Assembly: GCF_900291975.1 (NCBI RefSeq)
Contig: NZ_OMPN01000001.1
Location: 2,480,001 to 2,544,000, forward strand
DNA length: 64,000 nt
Reading direction: 5' to 3'
DNA from: Agathobaculum massiliense
GTDB taxonomy: Bacteria > Bacillota > Clostridia > Oscillospirales > Butyricicoccaceae
Positions 8,296-16,542 of this stretch are shown one piece after another. A program made the position numbers and the translations under genes. The notes below the pieces were generated by a model, which saw only the letters and a program-made list of their open reading frames with translations, was not told the DNA's origin and did not search any database. Position 1 is the first letter of the stretch; each line of letters starts with the position of its first letter.

Positions 8296-8384
8296 CCCTC
8301 ATCTGTGCAAGGCGGGAGAAAACAGCGGGAAAGCACAGGCTTTTCAGATGGATCGCTGTTTCTCCCGCATGCATGAAATGAGGG
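8296..8384 (+). promoter_or_regulatory. Structured intergenic RNA candidate within the operon
   Basis: An outer helix CCCTCAT/ATGAGGG encloses a long inner helix of GCGGGAGAAAACAGCG (8312-8327) with CGCTGTTTCTCCCGC (8354-8368), with one bulged A. A small apical hairpin (GAAAGC/GCTTTTC) caps it. There is no T run, so it is not a normal terminator. It ends shortly before the ribosome binding site of the cupin gene and may be a processing, stability or attenuation element separating the Fe-S subunits from the downstream genes. Confidence 0.5.
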
Positions 8385-8411
8385 GACGCACATAAAGGAA
8401 AGGAACAGCAG

Positions 8412-8741
8412 ATGGAGACCAAAATCGTCAAAGCCGATGAGGCAAAAATCTTTCTGGAAGGCGTAGAGGTGTGCCGTGAGTATTTCCACACGGAGAAGAT
8501 CACCTTCGGCACCTCTGAGCTGATGCCCGGGCAGACAGGAGCAGTAGATCTTGGGCATGCCGCCTCGCATGAGGTGTTCTATGTGGTGAAAGGCACCGTG
8601 CTGCTGCGTTGCGGCGAAAAACTCTACGAGCTGCATGAAGGCATGGCGCAGCTGATTCCGCCCGGTGAGCCGCACCAGCTGACCAATATCAGCGAAGAAA
8701 AGTGCATTGTAAGCTGGAGCCTCGCCCCGAGCGAGTTTTAA
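8412..8741 (+). CDS. Small cupin-domain protein
   Basis: A 109-residue single cupin barrel. Motif 1 is degenerate (AASHEVFYVVKGTVLLRCGE) and motif 2 reads LIPPGEPHQLTN, so at least one histidine and a glutamate remain for a metal. Small cupins in catabolic operons often act as sugar or keto-acid isomerases or as sensors, but nothing here fixes the reaction. It lies between the Fe-S oxidoreductase genes and a TIM-barrel/kinase pair, in the same direction with short spacing. A separate cupin of similar type occurs in the sugar cluster at the right end. Confidence 0.75.
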   Translation: METKIVKADEAKIFLEGVEVCREYFHTEKITFGTSELMPGQTGAVDLGHAASHEVFYVVKGTVLLRCGEKLYELHEGMAQLIPPGEPHQLTNISEEKCIVSWSLAPSEF

Positions 8742-8771
8742 TGATAGAATAGAAAGCGAGGATGCATTGCT

Positions 8772-9449
8772 TTGAAACCCGAACTGATTATTATGCTGAC
8801 CAACAACGATATCACAGTCACCAATGCGGCGGATGTTTTTGACACATGCAAGGATCTGCCTGCGCAGCACTGGGGCTTCAAAGATGTTGGCCTGAGCAAG
8901 GATGAAATGATCGCGCTCAACCGAAAAATGAAGGATGCGGGTAAGACCACCTATCTGGAGGTTGTCACCTACACCGAGGAGGGCTGCGTGGAGGGCGCAA
9001 AGCTCGCCGGCGAATGCGGCTTTGACTATCTGACCGGTACGGTGTATTATCCGGCAGTCAAGCCGGTGCTCGAGCAGTACAGCATGAAATACCTGCCTTT
9101 TCCTGGCAAGGTCGGCGGCAGCCCGGTTGCGCTTACCGGTACGATCGATGAAATCGTGGCGGACAGCGTGCGGCTGATCGAAGCGGGGGCGGACGGTGTG
9201 GATCTGACCGCGTTCCGCTACACAGACGGCGATCCGATGGAATTGGCCTATGCGGTCGGCAATCGTATCGGTATGGATAAGCTGACCATAGCGGGCAGCA
9301 TCAGCAATACCGCACGCATGGATCTGATGAACGAGCTGGGCTGCAAGGCGTATACCATGGGCAGCGCGCTGTTCGGCGCCAACTTCGTCAAGGGTGGCTC
9401 ATTCCGCGAGAATCTGGAATTTGTGCTGCACTATCTGGAAGGGAAATAA
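8772..9449 (+). CDS. TIM-barrel protein of unknown function
   Basis: 225 residues with the rhythm of a small (beta/alpha)8 barrel: LTNNDITVTNAADVF, WGFKDVGLS, TYLEVVTYTEEG, GFDYLTGTVYYPAV, ADGVDLTAFRYT, KLTIAGSISN, CKAYTMGSALFG. The strand-7 and strand-8 glycine loops resemble phosphate-binding loops of sugar-phosphate epimerases and aldolases. The start is a TTG with a weak GAGG site; no better start is visible. It is four bases upstream of an FGGY sugar kinase, so its substrate may be the phosphorylated product of that kinase. I do not recognise a characterised family. Confidence 0.6.
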   Translation: MKPELIIMLTNNDITVTNAADVFDTCKDLPAQHWGFKDVGLSKDEMIALNRKMKDAGKTTYLEVVTYTEEGCVEGAKLAGECGFDYLTGTVYYPAVKPVLEQYSMKYLPFPGKVGGSPVALTGTIDEIVADSVRLIEAGADGVDLTAFRYTDGDPMELAYAVGNRIGMDKLTIAGSISNTARMDLMNELGCKAYTMGSALFGANFVKGGSFRENLEFVLHYLEGK

Positions 9450-9452
9450 GCT

Positions 9453-10946
9453 ATGAAATATTATGTCGGTATCGATATGGGGACCCAGAGCATGCGCGGC
9501 TATCTGTTTGACCCGGAAAGGGAGTTGGTCGCGCAGGCCAGCAGCGAATATCTTCCCGTGTACCCGCAGGCCGGCTGGGCGGAATGCGATGCAAACCTTT
9601 GGCTGGATGCGTTGGGGCATATTCTCGCGCAGATCAAAGAGCAGGGCAGGATCACCGCAGAGGATATCGGCACAATCGCGTTTGCCTGCATTGACGCTTC
9701 CATCGTCCCTGTGGACGAAAACTGTGTTCCAATCGACAACTGCATCATCTGGATGGACAGCCGCACCGGCGAACAGGCCGACCGGCTGCGCCAACGGATT
9801 TCAGAGGAGGATGCACTGACGATCTCCGGCTCGCCCATCACACCATTTCAGGATGTTACCAAGATCATGTGGATCCGGGAGAACAAGCCGGAGATCTACC
9901 GCAAGGCGCGGTATTTCTGCGAAGCGACCGCGTTTTTCGTGGGCTATCTGACCGGTACGCCGGTCAACGGATACTGCGGCGCGTCCTATACACAGTTGTT
10001 TGATATCCGCTCGTGCACCTGGTCGGAAACGATATTTGAAGCAGCAGAACTCGACATGGACAAAATGTTTGAGGTCAGAAGCGCATATGAGGTTGCAGGT
10101 ACCATACGTCCGCAGCGCGCAGTTGAATTCGGTTTAAGCGAGCATACACGGGTCGTCGTGGGTGACAGTGACCATCAGATCGCTATGCTGGGCTCGGGTA
10201 TGAAGCAGCCCGGTCAAGTGATGGATATCAGCGGCACGTCCACCTCGATTTCCACCTACATCACCAAACCGATATATGACCCGGTTGGCACTATGCTGAC
10301 GCATATTTCCGCGGATGGTAAGTACTGGACGCTGGAAAATGCATCGCTGATCACGGGCGGCAACCTTCGCTGGTATAAAGATACACTGGCGCGGTGCAGC
10401 TATGAGGAGATGGACGGCGCGGCGCTTTCGGTTGCGCCGGGCTCGGATGGCCTGCTGTTCCTGCCGTTTTTGCAGGGACAGATTACCCCGGCGGCGAACA
10501 GCAGTGCGCGCGGCGTGTTCTTCGGATTGACCATGAACCATGGCCTGCCGCAGATGACGCACGCGGTATATGAAGCAAATGTTTTCACCATCCGGGACTG
10601 CATCGAAGTGATCCGGGCATCGGTCGGCAACCCGGAAGTGATTATTGGCACGGGCGGCGGTACGCGCTCTGCGTTGTGCAACCAGATGAAGGCGGACTGC
10701 CTTGGCATCCCGTTCCAGGTGATGGAGTCGGAAAATGCGACCGGCATCGGCGCAGGTATGCTGGCGGGCGCGGCTGAAGGGCTGTTTTCCACGCCCGAAG
10801 ACGCAATCGACCGGTATGTGAAGAAAGGCCAGCTGTACGAGCCGGACCCGGCGAAAAAGTCCGCTTATGATGAGGCGTATGGTGCATACCTGAACTGTCA
10901 GGCATCCTGCCAAAGCCTGTTTGCGCGGTATCAGAATGAAGCATGA
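9453..10946 (+). CDS. FGGY-family carbohydrate kinase
   Basis: A 497-residue kinase of the xylulokinase/gluconokinase group. It has the N-terminal ATPase motif GIDMGTQSMRGYLFD, an active-site GDSDHQ region near residue 232, and the C-terminal IIGTGGGTRSALCNQM adenosine motif. It would phosphorylate a sugar or polyol with ATP. Its place in an operon with an amine dehydrogenase and a Na+/amino-acid symporter is unusual for a sugar kinase. Either two pathways share one transcript or the imported compound is a sugar-amino-acid conjugate whose sugar half is phosphorylated after release; the latter is a guess. Confidence 0.87.
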   Translation: MKYYVGIDMGTQSMRGYLFDPERELVAQASSEYLPVYPQAGWAECDANLWLDALGHILAQIKEQGRITAEDIGTIAFACIDASIVPVDENCVPIDNCIIWMDSRTGEQADRLRQRISEEDALTISGSPITPFQDVTKIMWIRENKPEIYRKARYFCEATAFFVGYLTGTPVNGYCGASYTQLFDIRSCTWSETIFEAAELDMDKMFEVRSAYEVAGTIRPQRAVEFGLSEHTRVVVGDSDHQIAMLGSGMKQPGQVMDISGTSTSISTYITKPIYDPVGTMLTHISADGKYWTLENASLITGGNLRWYKDTLARCSYEEMDGAALSVAPGSDGLLFLPFLQGQITPAANSSARGVFFGLTMNHGLPQMTHAVYEANVFTIRDCIEVIRASVGNPEVIIGTGGGTRSALCNQMKADCLGIPFQVMESENATGIGAGMLAGAAEGLFSTPEDAIDRYVKKGQLYEPDPAKKSAYDEAYGAYLNCQASCQSLFARYQNEA

Positions 10947-11026
10947 GTAAATAGCGAAAGATATTTCCCCAATTCCCCGGCAAATAAGAGAGAGAGAAAC
11001 AGGTATGTTCGACAAGGAGGGAAAAC

Positions 11027-12547
11027 ATGGAAGCAATCAGTAATGTTATCACGCAGCTAAACAATTTTGTATGGGCGGATCCCATTATTTTTCTGATCCT
11101 TTTGTCAAGCATTTATTTAACCATCCGGCTGGGCTTTGTGCAGGTGCGCAATATCCGGCATCAGGTCCACCTGCTGTTCAATACGAGCAGTTCGGACGCA
11201 GGTATTTCTCCGTTTGCCACCTTCTGCACGGTCGTCGGCTACCGCGTCGGCACAGCAAATGTGGCGGGCGTTGCGGTCGGCGTATGGAGCGGCGGCCCGG
11301 GCGCGATTTTCTGGATGATGGTCACCTCGATCCTCGGTACGGCGATCTCCTATGCGGAATGCAGTCTGGGACAGGTGTATAAGATCAAGCAGGACGGCGA
11401 ATACCGCGGCGGCGCGTACTACTACATCCAAAATGGTCTGGGATGGAAGGTTCCAGCGCTGATCTATGCTATGCTGACGCTGGTATGCGTGCCAATCCTG
11501 ACGGTTGCGCCGCATGCCAATTCGATTACGACCGGTTTCCAGAACAGCCTGGGTATCCCGCTGTGGGTTAGCGGCCTGATCGCTGCCATTCTACTGTTCA
11601 TCGTCATCTCGGGTGGCATCAAGCGCATCGCAGCGACCGCAACCTATATCGTGCCGGTTATGACACTCGGCTTTGCGCTGATGACGCTGGTCATCCTTGT
11701 CTCCAATCTCGGAGAAATCCCCGGTGTATTGGGAACGATCATCACAAGCGCGTTCGGCACGAACGCCATCTACGGCGGTATGCTCGGCAGCGCGGTTTTG
11801 TGGGGCGTCAAGCGAAGCGTGAACTCCTCGGGCGCCGGCATGGGCGAGGCGGTTCCGGCCGCATCTGCCACCGAATGTGCGCATCCGGGCGTACAGGGGC
11901 TGGTCAATTCGTTCAGCGTGTTCATCGATTTGTCTGTGTGCCTGTGCACTGGCCTGATCATCCTGCTGACCGACTGCTTCAACGTCAAGTCGCCTGACGG
12001 TACCGTACTGCATATCGGCCAGGGTTCGGCCATCATGGCAGAGCAGGCCGCACAGGACGCGGCGGGTATCGTATGGACGCAGGAGGGCGTTGCGACCATT
12101 CTGCCGTCAATCGGCAGCATACTGATCGCCGTGTTCCTTTTCTTCTTCGCCTTCACCACGGTTCTCAATTACTATTATCAGGGCGAGACCGCAATTGCCT
12201 ATCTGCTGCGCAAAAAAACGCTCAAAACCCGTCGCGTATGTATTTGGGCGCTGCGCTTCGTGATGCCGTTGGTATTCTTCTTCTTTGCGATCCAGACCTC
12301 GGCGAGCAGCTTTGCAGCAGGTGAGCTGGGCGTTGGCCTGATGGTATGGTTCAACGTTATTATCCTGCTGATCATGTCCAACACGGTTATCAAGGTCTAT
12401 AAGGATTACCGGTCGCAGTACAAGTCTGGAAAGGAGCCGGTATTCAACCCGCAAAAGCTCGGCATCAAGAACGCTGATCTATGGATGGACATCAACAAGG
12501 ATCGCTTGACTGAGACAGAGCAGGCGCAGGAAAGCAAGACAAGTTAA
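11027..12547 (+). CDS. Sodium:alanine symporter family protein (AGCS)
   Basis: A 506-residue integral membrane protein with about 10-11 hydrophobic segments. It shows typical AGCS features: an N-terminal TIRLGFVQVRNIRH loop, the GVGTANVAGVA-type motif (here GYRVGTANVAGVAVG), and a Na+/substrate region around SSGAGMGEAVPAASATECAHP. The family imports alanine, glycine or related amino acids with Na+, including D-isomers in some members. It closes the nine-gene operon and is followed by a strong terminator, so it probably imports the compound oxidised by the upstream FAD/Fe-S complex. Confidence 0.9.
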   Translation: MEAISNVITQLNNFVWADPIIFLILLSSIYLTIRLGFVQVRNIRHQVHLLFNTSSSDAGISPFATFCTVVGYRVGTANVAGVAVGVWSGGPGAIFWMMVTSILGTAISYAECSLGQVYKIKQDGEYRGGAYYYIQNGLGWKVPALIYAMLTLVCVPILTVAPHANSITTGFQNSLGIPLWVSGLIAAILLFIVISGGIKRIAATATYIVPVMTLGFALMTLVILVSNLGEIPGVLGTIITSAFGTNAIYGGMLGSAVLWGVKRSVNSSGAGMGEAVPAASATECAHPGVQGLVNSFSVFIDLSVCLCTGLIILLTDCFNVKSPDGTVLHIGQGSAIMAEQAAQDAAGIVWTQEGVATILPSIGSILIAVFLFFFAFTTVLNYYYQGETAIAYLLRKKTLKTRRVCIWALRFVMPLVFFFFAIQTSASSFAAGELGVGLMVWFNVIILLIMSNTVIKVYKDYRSQYKSGKEPVFNPQKLGIKNADLWMDINKDRLTETEQAQESKTS

Positions 12548-12571
12548 AACTCCATATACATCCCTTTCTGT

Positions 12572-12606
12572 GAAGAACCGCGGCGTACATTGCGCCGCGG
12601 TTCTTT
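12572..12606 (+). terminator. Terminator of the oxidoreductase operon
   Basis: AAGAACCGCGGCG pairs over 13 bp with CGCCGCGGTTCTT around a seven-base loop and runs into TTTTCT, just beyond the symporter stop. Confidence 0.85.
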
Positions 12607-12646
12607 TCTGCAAAAGGGTGTATTTGGAGGGGGAAATGTTGTTGGT

Positions 12647-14332
12647 TTAGATCTTTTCAAACCGGCTCACATCAGTCACAAATATTGTAGCGCCGCTAAC
12701 TGTCACTTGTGTAGAACCGACGTCTGTGGGTACCGCAGGCTGTCCATCGGAGGGAATCGACTCGGCCCGGAGGGAACAGTGCGCACGGATGATTTGTATG
12801 GCAGGCTGTACCCGGTCTGCTACGGTGCCGATGAATAGCGTACAGCTGCCGCCGGAAAGGAAGGCGCCGATGGAAGCCGTGCGGGTGAAGGGATATCCGG
12901 CCGTCGTCAGAGCGGCGCAGACAGCGTCCTCATCCTTGTGGTGGATAATTGCAATGAGCATTTTCAGATGCTGTGTATTGCTGGCCTGCTGCGGCTGATA
13001 CTTGCCGGCAATGTTCCAGTCACGCACGCAGCGGAAATACAGGATCAGGCTTAAAATACCGGTGATCGTTTCCGCAAGAGGGAATGCGGCCCAGGAGAAC
13101 GTGAGGCCGATTTTGGACAGCAGCCAGAAAAGCGGGATCAGGCAGAAAATCTGCCGCGTCAGGGACAGCAGGACGCTGGAAAGCGATTTGCCAATCGCCT
13201 GAAAAAACACCGGGAAGATCAGCGACAGAACTGCAGGGATGAAGCTGATGCCGATGATGCGGAATGCAGGTACGCCGATCGTGAGCACTTGGGCGTTAGA
13301 GGTGAAAATGCGCAGAAGCGTTTGCGGGATCAGTTCAAAGCAGGCAACGCCGACCAGCATCAGGCTCATGGCCAGAAAGATGGAAAAACGGATGATCCCC
13401 TGACAGCGCCGGTAGGCCTTTTTGGCATAGGTATAGCTGAGGAACGGGACAATGCAGGTTTGCAGCCCCGCGAGCGGGATAAAGAAAAAGGACTGGATCT
13501 TGTAGTACAGACCCAGAACAGTTACCGCCTGATCAGAGAAACCGGCAAGGATCAGATTGAGCGCAATGATGTATACGGTGTAAAGCGTCTGCATCAGGAT
13601 GGGCGGATAGCCCAGCTGGTAGATACGCCGGATGTAAAAGCGCGCCTCCCGCCAGACGGGCGGCCTGTGCAGCGCGGAGGCAGTGATCAACGCTGCGAGC
13701 ATCTGTCCGGCGACCGTGGCATAGGCAGCGCCTGCGATCCCAAGCGCAGGAAATGGGCCAAGGCCAAAAATCAGCAGAGGATCAAGCACGATATTGGTCA
13801 GCGCGCCTGCAACCTGCGCTGCCATCGGAAGGCGCATGTTTCCCCGCGCCTGATGTACCTTGGTCCATGTGCCTTCAAGGAATACACCGATGCTGCCGAT
13901 GCAGACAATATAGCCATATGTCATGGCTTCCTCGGCTACCCGTGCGGACTGGGTAGATGCGTGCACAAATGGTGCGAGCAGAAGCCCGCTGATGAGGGCG
14001 AACAGCAGCCAGCTGAGGAAAGCCAGCATGGTTCCGGTACCTGCGACAGATAGAGCACGGCTGTGGCGGCCCTGTCCGTCGTAGCGGGAGATCAAGGTGT
14101 TAACGCCTACACCGGTCCCGACCGCGATCGCAGTAATGACCAGCTGAATAGGGAAGAGTATGGAAAGCGCGGTCAGCCCCTCGGCAGAAAACTGACCAAC
14201 AAAGTAGCTGTCCACAATATTATAAAGCGACTGGATCAGCTGTGCCGCCATGACAGGCGGTGCGATGCGCAGCAGCACAGACCCTATCCGATCGCTGTCA
14301 AAAAGATTGTTTTCCTGTTCTGTGTTTGCCAT
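12647..14332 (-). CDS. MATE efflux transporter fused to a DarA/PstA-like cyclic-di-AMP receptor domain
   Basis: 561 residues in two parts. Residues ~1-445 are a MATE-family exporter (NorM/DinF type) with about 12 membrane helices, beginning SDRIGSVLLRIAPPVMAAQL. Residues ~458-561 match the PII-like c-di-AMP receptor DarA/PstA from end to end: MLIAIIHHKDEDAV at the start, ASIGAFLSGGSCTLFIG in the middle and VSGATIFVTDVSRF at the end. Against S. aureus PstA as I remember it, the ligand-loop Thr28, Phe36, Leu37 and Gly47 equivalents remain, while Arg26 is Pro and Asn41 is Ser. The gene lies four bases after a MarR gene. The fusion suggests efflux gated directly by c-di-AMP. Confidence 0.85.
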   Translation of the reverse strand: MANTEQENNLFDSDRIGSVLLRIAPPVMAAQLIQSLYNIVDSYFVGQFSAEGLTALSILFPIQLVITAIAVGTGVGVNTLISRYDGQGRHSRALSVAGTGTMLAFLSWLLFALISGLLLAPFVHASTQSARVAEEAMTYGYIVCIGSIGVFLEGTWTKVHQARGNMRLPMAAQVAGALTNIVLDPLLIFGLGPFPALGIAGAAYATVAGQMLAALITASALHRPPVWREARFYIRRIYQLGYPPILMQTLYTVYIIALNLILAGFSDQAVTVLGLYYKIQSFFFIPLAGLQTCIVPFLSYTYAKKAYRRCQGIIRFSIFLAMSLMLVGVACFELIPQTLLRIFTSNAQVLTIGVPAFRIIGISFIPAVLSLIFPVFFQAIGKSLSSVLLSLTRQIFCLIPLFWLLSKIGLTFSWAAFPLAETITGILSLILYFRCVRDWNIAGKYQPQQASNTQHLKMLIAIIHHKDEDAVCAALTTAGYPFTRTASIGAFLSGGSCTLFIGTVADRVQPAIQIIRAHCSLRAESIPSDGQPAVPTDVGSTQVTVSGATIFVTDVSRFEKI

Positions 14333-14336
14333 TGAT

Positions 14337-14780
14337 TTACCCCTCGCAGTCTAATTGTTGTTCCAGAATCTTGTGATATTGCTTCATCAGGCCGACCATC
14401 TGCCGAGCCTGTTCCAGACCGAACGCATTAAGGGAGGCGGTTTCCCACTGCGTCAAAGGCTCAAGGAATGTTTCGGCATAGGCAAGGCCGGCTTCCGACA
14501 GGCGGAAAAATTTTTCACGCCCGCGTTTCATTTCGGACAACTCACATAAATACCCTTTTTGAAAGTATCGGGAAACAATATTGTGTACCGTCTGCTTGGG
14601 CAGCAAATAGGTTTCGCACAGCTCTTTCTGTGAGCAGAAGCCCTTTTCGCGCAGTTGGTACAGTACCAACAGTTCATGGTAGCCAAGGCCGTTGTCACGG
14701 CCCCAGATATCATAAATACCGCGCAGTTTGCTGATCGTTTGATTGATTTCCTGTAGTATGAGTAAGGCTTCGGCTATCAT
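14337..14780 (-). CDS. MarR family transcriptional regulator
   Basis: A 147-residue MarR-type winged-helix repressor. The DNA-binding helices are CSQKELCETYLLPKQTVHNI, followed by the wing GYLCELSEMKRGREKFFRL, with dimerisation helices at both ends. It is followed after four bases by the MATE-receptor fusion, the usual MarR/efflux-pump operon, so a toxic compound exported by the pump is the likely ligand. A palindrome sits exactly in the spacer of its own promoter, indicating autorepression of the pair. Confidence 0.88.
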   Translation of the reverse strand: MIAEALLILQEINQTISKLRGIYDIWGRDNGLGYHELLVLYQLREKGFCSQKELCETYLLPKQTVHNIVSRYFQKGYLCELSEMKRGREKFFRLSEAGLAYAETFLEPLTQWETASLNAFGLEQARQMVGLMKQYHKILEQQLDCEG

Positions 14781-14797
14781 AACGTATCTCCCTCTTC

Positions 14798-14826
14798 CAT
14801 ATAAGTCCTAAATGGGACTGCAGCAA
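14798..14826 (-). promoter_or_regulatory. MarR promoter with palindromic operator in the spacer
   Basis: Read leftward, TTGCTG and TATATG are 17 bases apart and the spacer holds AGTCCCATTTAGGACT, an AGTCC-N6-GGACT palindrome. The layout fits binding by the MarR dimer to shut off its own operon. Confidence 0.6.
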
Positions 14827-15117
14827 GCAGATTATACGCGGCAGAAAGGGGGGGTCAAGAGAAAATTTGTAAGGAATATTGGGATTACGAGCAATATATT
14901 TGTGGAGTATTCCAATGACACCAATTTAGACAGTTGGAAGTTCCATTTAATCACACGGATTGTAGAGGATATCGTTCACAACGGCATGATGAAATATTTA
15001 GCCACGCTTCAGGAGCCGCCGCGTACCTGCCGTAGAGATCGCACTATCTATGTCTTAGTTGAGATGGAAGCAAAGGGGAGTGTGAATCCGATTGTTAGGC
15101 TGACCAAACATGAAAAT

Positions 15118-15153
15118 GTCCCTCATGTCAGAGTACCATCTGACACGAGGGAC
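15118..15153 (-). terminator. Strong hairpin left of the island repeat
   Basis: TGTCCCTCATGTCAGA pairs with its complement (one A-C mismatch) over the six-base loop GTACCA. Read leftward, it is followed by a T-containing run, as in a terminator. A hairpin of similar strength stands the same distance (~60 bases) left of the matching repeat at 36.8 kb. Confidence 0.5.
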
Positions 15154-15215
15154 AAGAAGCGAAATGAATGTACTGCTTATTCATGTATAACTACAACACG
15201 ATGATAGCGGCGTTT

Positions 15216-15362
15216 TGTACCCTTTATAATACCCTTGGCGGCTTGACACTACATAAACATAGTGCGTCTAATTGTTCTAAATAATAAAGATGATGGAACG
15301 AAGCGAACATAATAACACGAAATAAGTTCATAAAATCTATAAGAAGGCTCTTCAAATGCCTG
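15216..15362. repeat. Left copy of a ~147-bp imperfect direct repeat flanking the accessory island
   Basis: Begins with TGTACCCTT...TACCCTT and continues through GTCTAA-TGTTC, TAACACGA and GGCTCTTCAAAT-CCTG. The same landmarks occur in the same order and at nearly the same spacing (147 versus 148 bases) at 36794-36941. The copies are diverged in between. They look like related integrase-side element ends or attachment regions. Confidence 0.6.
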
Positions 15363-15984
15363 TGCCAACTCGAAGCGGGAGCTTTTGCCTATATGAATGA
15401 TAAGCCGTACCAGTTACATATTTAGTGTTACGCCACGGTTGTTAATAGTCTGATCGATGTGGTAATCGTCTTACACACTGCATAGAACGTGGTATTTTGC
15501 AAGTCGAGCCTAAAAAGATATATCGGCTTCCAAATTGTGGATATTGCACTTTTGAAGGATAGTTATCAGGAGTATAAGTTGGGAGATTGCATATGCGTCG
15601 TTCAATTTGAATTCGTGGGAATACAGGGTTGAGAGAAATTTTGATGGATTTCTTGCTTTTGGTCAACTTTTGCTTTTCAAGTTCAAACGCTGCGTCGATA
15701 TTTTCCAAGGAGAGAAGCGGTCCTGTCATAACAACTCAGATCATAGAACGGAGTCAAGATTTTGATTAAGATAATCTTAGGTAAGCTACTCCAGATGCTG
15801 TGACAGACAGATGTGTTCAAAGATAGCATGAAAAGCCTGTTTGATAGTAGAAATATCCATCGGTGCCGAATGCTCTCGGTAGAGATGGTTTCACTACAGG
15901 CGAGGTCGACAAGTTGAACAAGGTTGTCATCCGTGTTATAGGAGAATAAAAGTATTTGGAATATAGAAGATTTCACATAGCGAT

Positions 15985-16077
15985 ACAAACTGACTATTGG
16001 TATGTTCTTATCACTGTAAGCTCCAATATCGGCTGTTGTGGTAACCGATGCTTTTGCATAGCCCAATAGGGCAGTAA
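15985..16077 (-). pseudogene. Possible C-terminal remnant of a tyrosine recombinase
   Basis: Leftward translation gives LLGYAKASVTTTADIGAYSD, which resembles the LGH-SVTTT-DIY-H end of phage-type integrases. The catalytic tyrosine position reads G and the rest of the gene is unrecognisable. The match is short, so the call is tentative. It fits the attachment-like repeat nearby. Confidence 0.3.
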
Positions 16078-16132
16078 ATTGATTTACTGAACCGCCTCTG
16101 TTTGCGCGGATAGCACAAACAGAGGCGGTTCA
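16072..16132. terminator. Two adjoining hairpins, bidirectional terminator candidate
   Basis: CAGTAAAT-TG-ATTTACTG is an 18-base palindrome directly joined to a 17-bp perfect stem, TGAACCGCCTCTGTTTG with its complement, around an 11-base loop. A T-rich stretch follows on the plus side. It separates the dead region on the left from the leftward small genes on the right. Confidence 0.6.
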
Positions 16133-16213
16133 TAGTTTCTGTTTTTCTACGTCATGGGGTATTTGTCACTGTCCATTTTTACTGGATTGGTTCAACTCAA
16201 AGAGTGGAGTGGC

Positions 16214-16402
16214 TTACTTGTTCAGTAAGTTATCCGTATGTTTGCCATAATATTCTTTGCCGCATTCAGCCCGAGATAGCTCACGCTTTTCACGTCTCCG
16301 GTCATAGATACAGGACTGAATGGAAGTTACTAGAACATTGATGCTGATGCACAGTCGGATAAACAGGAGCGCGGTAATGAGAATGGTTTGCATCATTTCC
16401 AT
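16214..16402 (-). CDS. Small single-pass membrane protein
   Basis: 62 residues, with a strong AAAGGAGGTG ribosome binding site seven bases before the ATG, which is the main reason to believe it. Residues ~5-27 form one hydrophobic helix (ILITALLFIRLCISINVLV). The C-terminal half is charged (DRRREKRELSRAECGKE). It lies downstream of the sigma-like gene in the same orientation, as small membrane proteins of integrative elements often do. No homologue is recognised and the function is unknown. Confidence 0.55.
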   Translation of the reverse strand: MEMMQTILITALLFIRLCISINVLVTSIQSCIYDRRREKRELSRAECGKEYYGKHTDNLLNK

Positions 16403-16542
16403 GGTGTTTCACCTCCTTTGATTTTGCTAAGTAAAGCGCCTTCGACAATCTTTTGCGTTCCGGAAGAAACACTCTTGGTGTTGCTCCTTACACTGCCAAA
16501 TGGAAACTAAGTAGCTGTTTTGGAAAAAAGTAAGCAAACTTT

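Larger units (their letters stand above)
14827..16213. other. Gene-poor boundary region
   Basis: About 1.4 kb without a convincing intact gene. The open frames present lack ribosome binding sites and family resemblance. It holds a strong hairpin, the left copy of the island's direct repeat, a possible recombinase remnant and a pair of adjoining hairpins, each listed separately. The composition is AT-rich compared with the preceding operon. Confidence 0.5.

Noticed and set aside
13289-14053. 254-codon plus-strand frame inside the MATE gene
   Set aside because: It is antisense to a clear membrane transporter; its charged composition is the complement of hydrophobic codons.
14812-15204. Possible 130-residue protein before the left repeat
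   Set aside because: It has no ribosome binding site or recognisable domain, and it runs through a strong hairpin; noncoding is more likely.
15442-16066. Two leftward open frames in the boundary region
   Set aside because: Composition and lack of start signals argue against genes. Only a short integrase-like phrase at the right end is kept as a tentative remnant.
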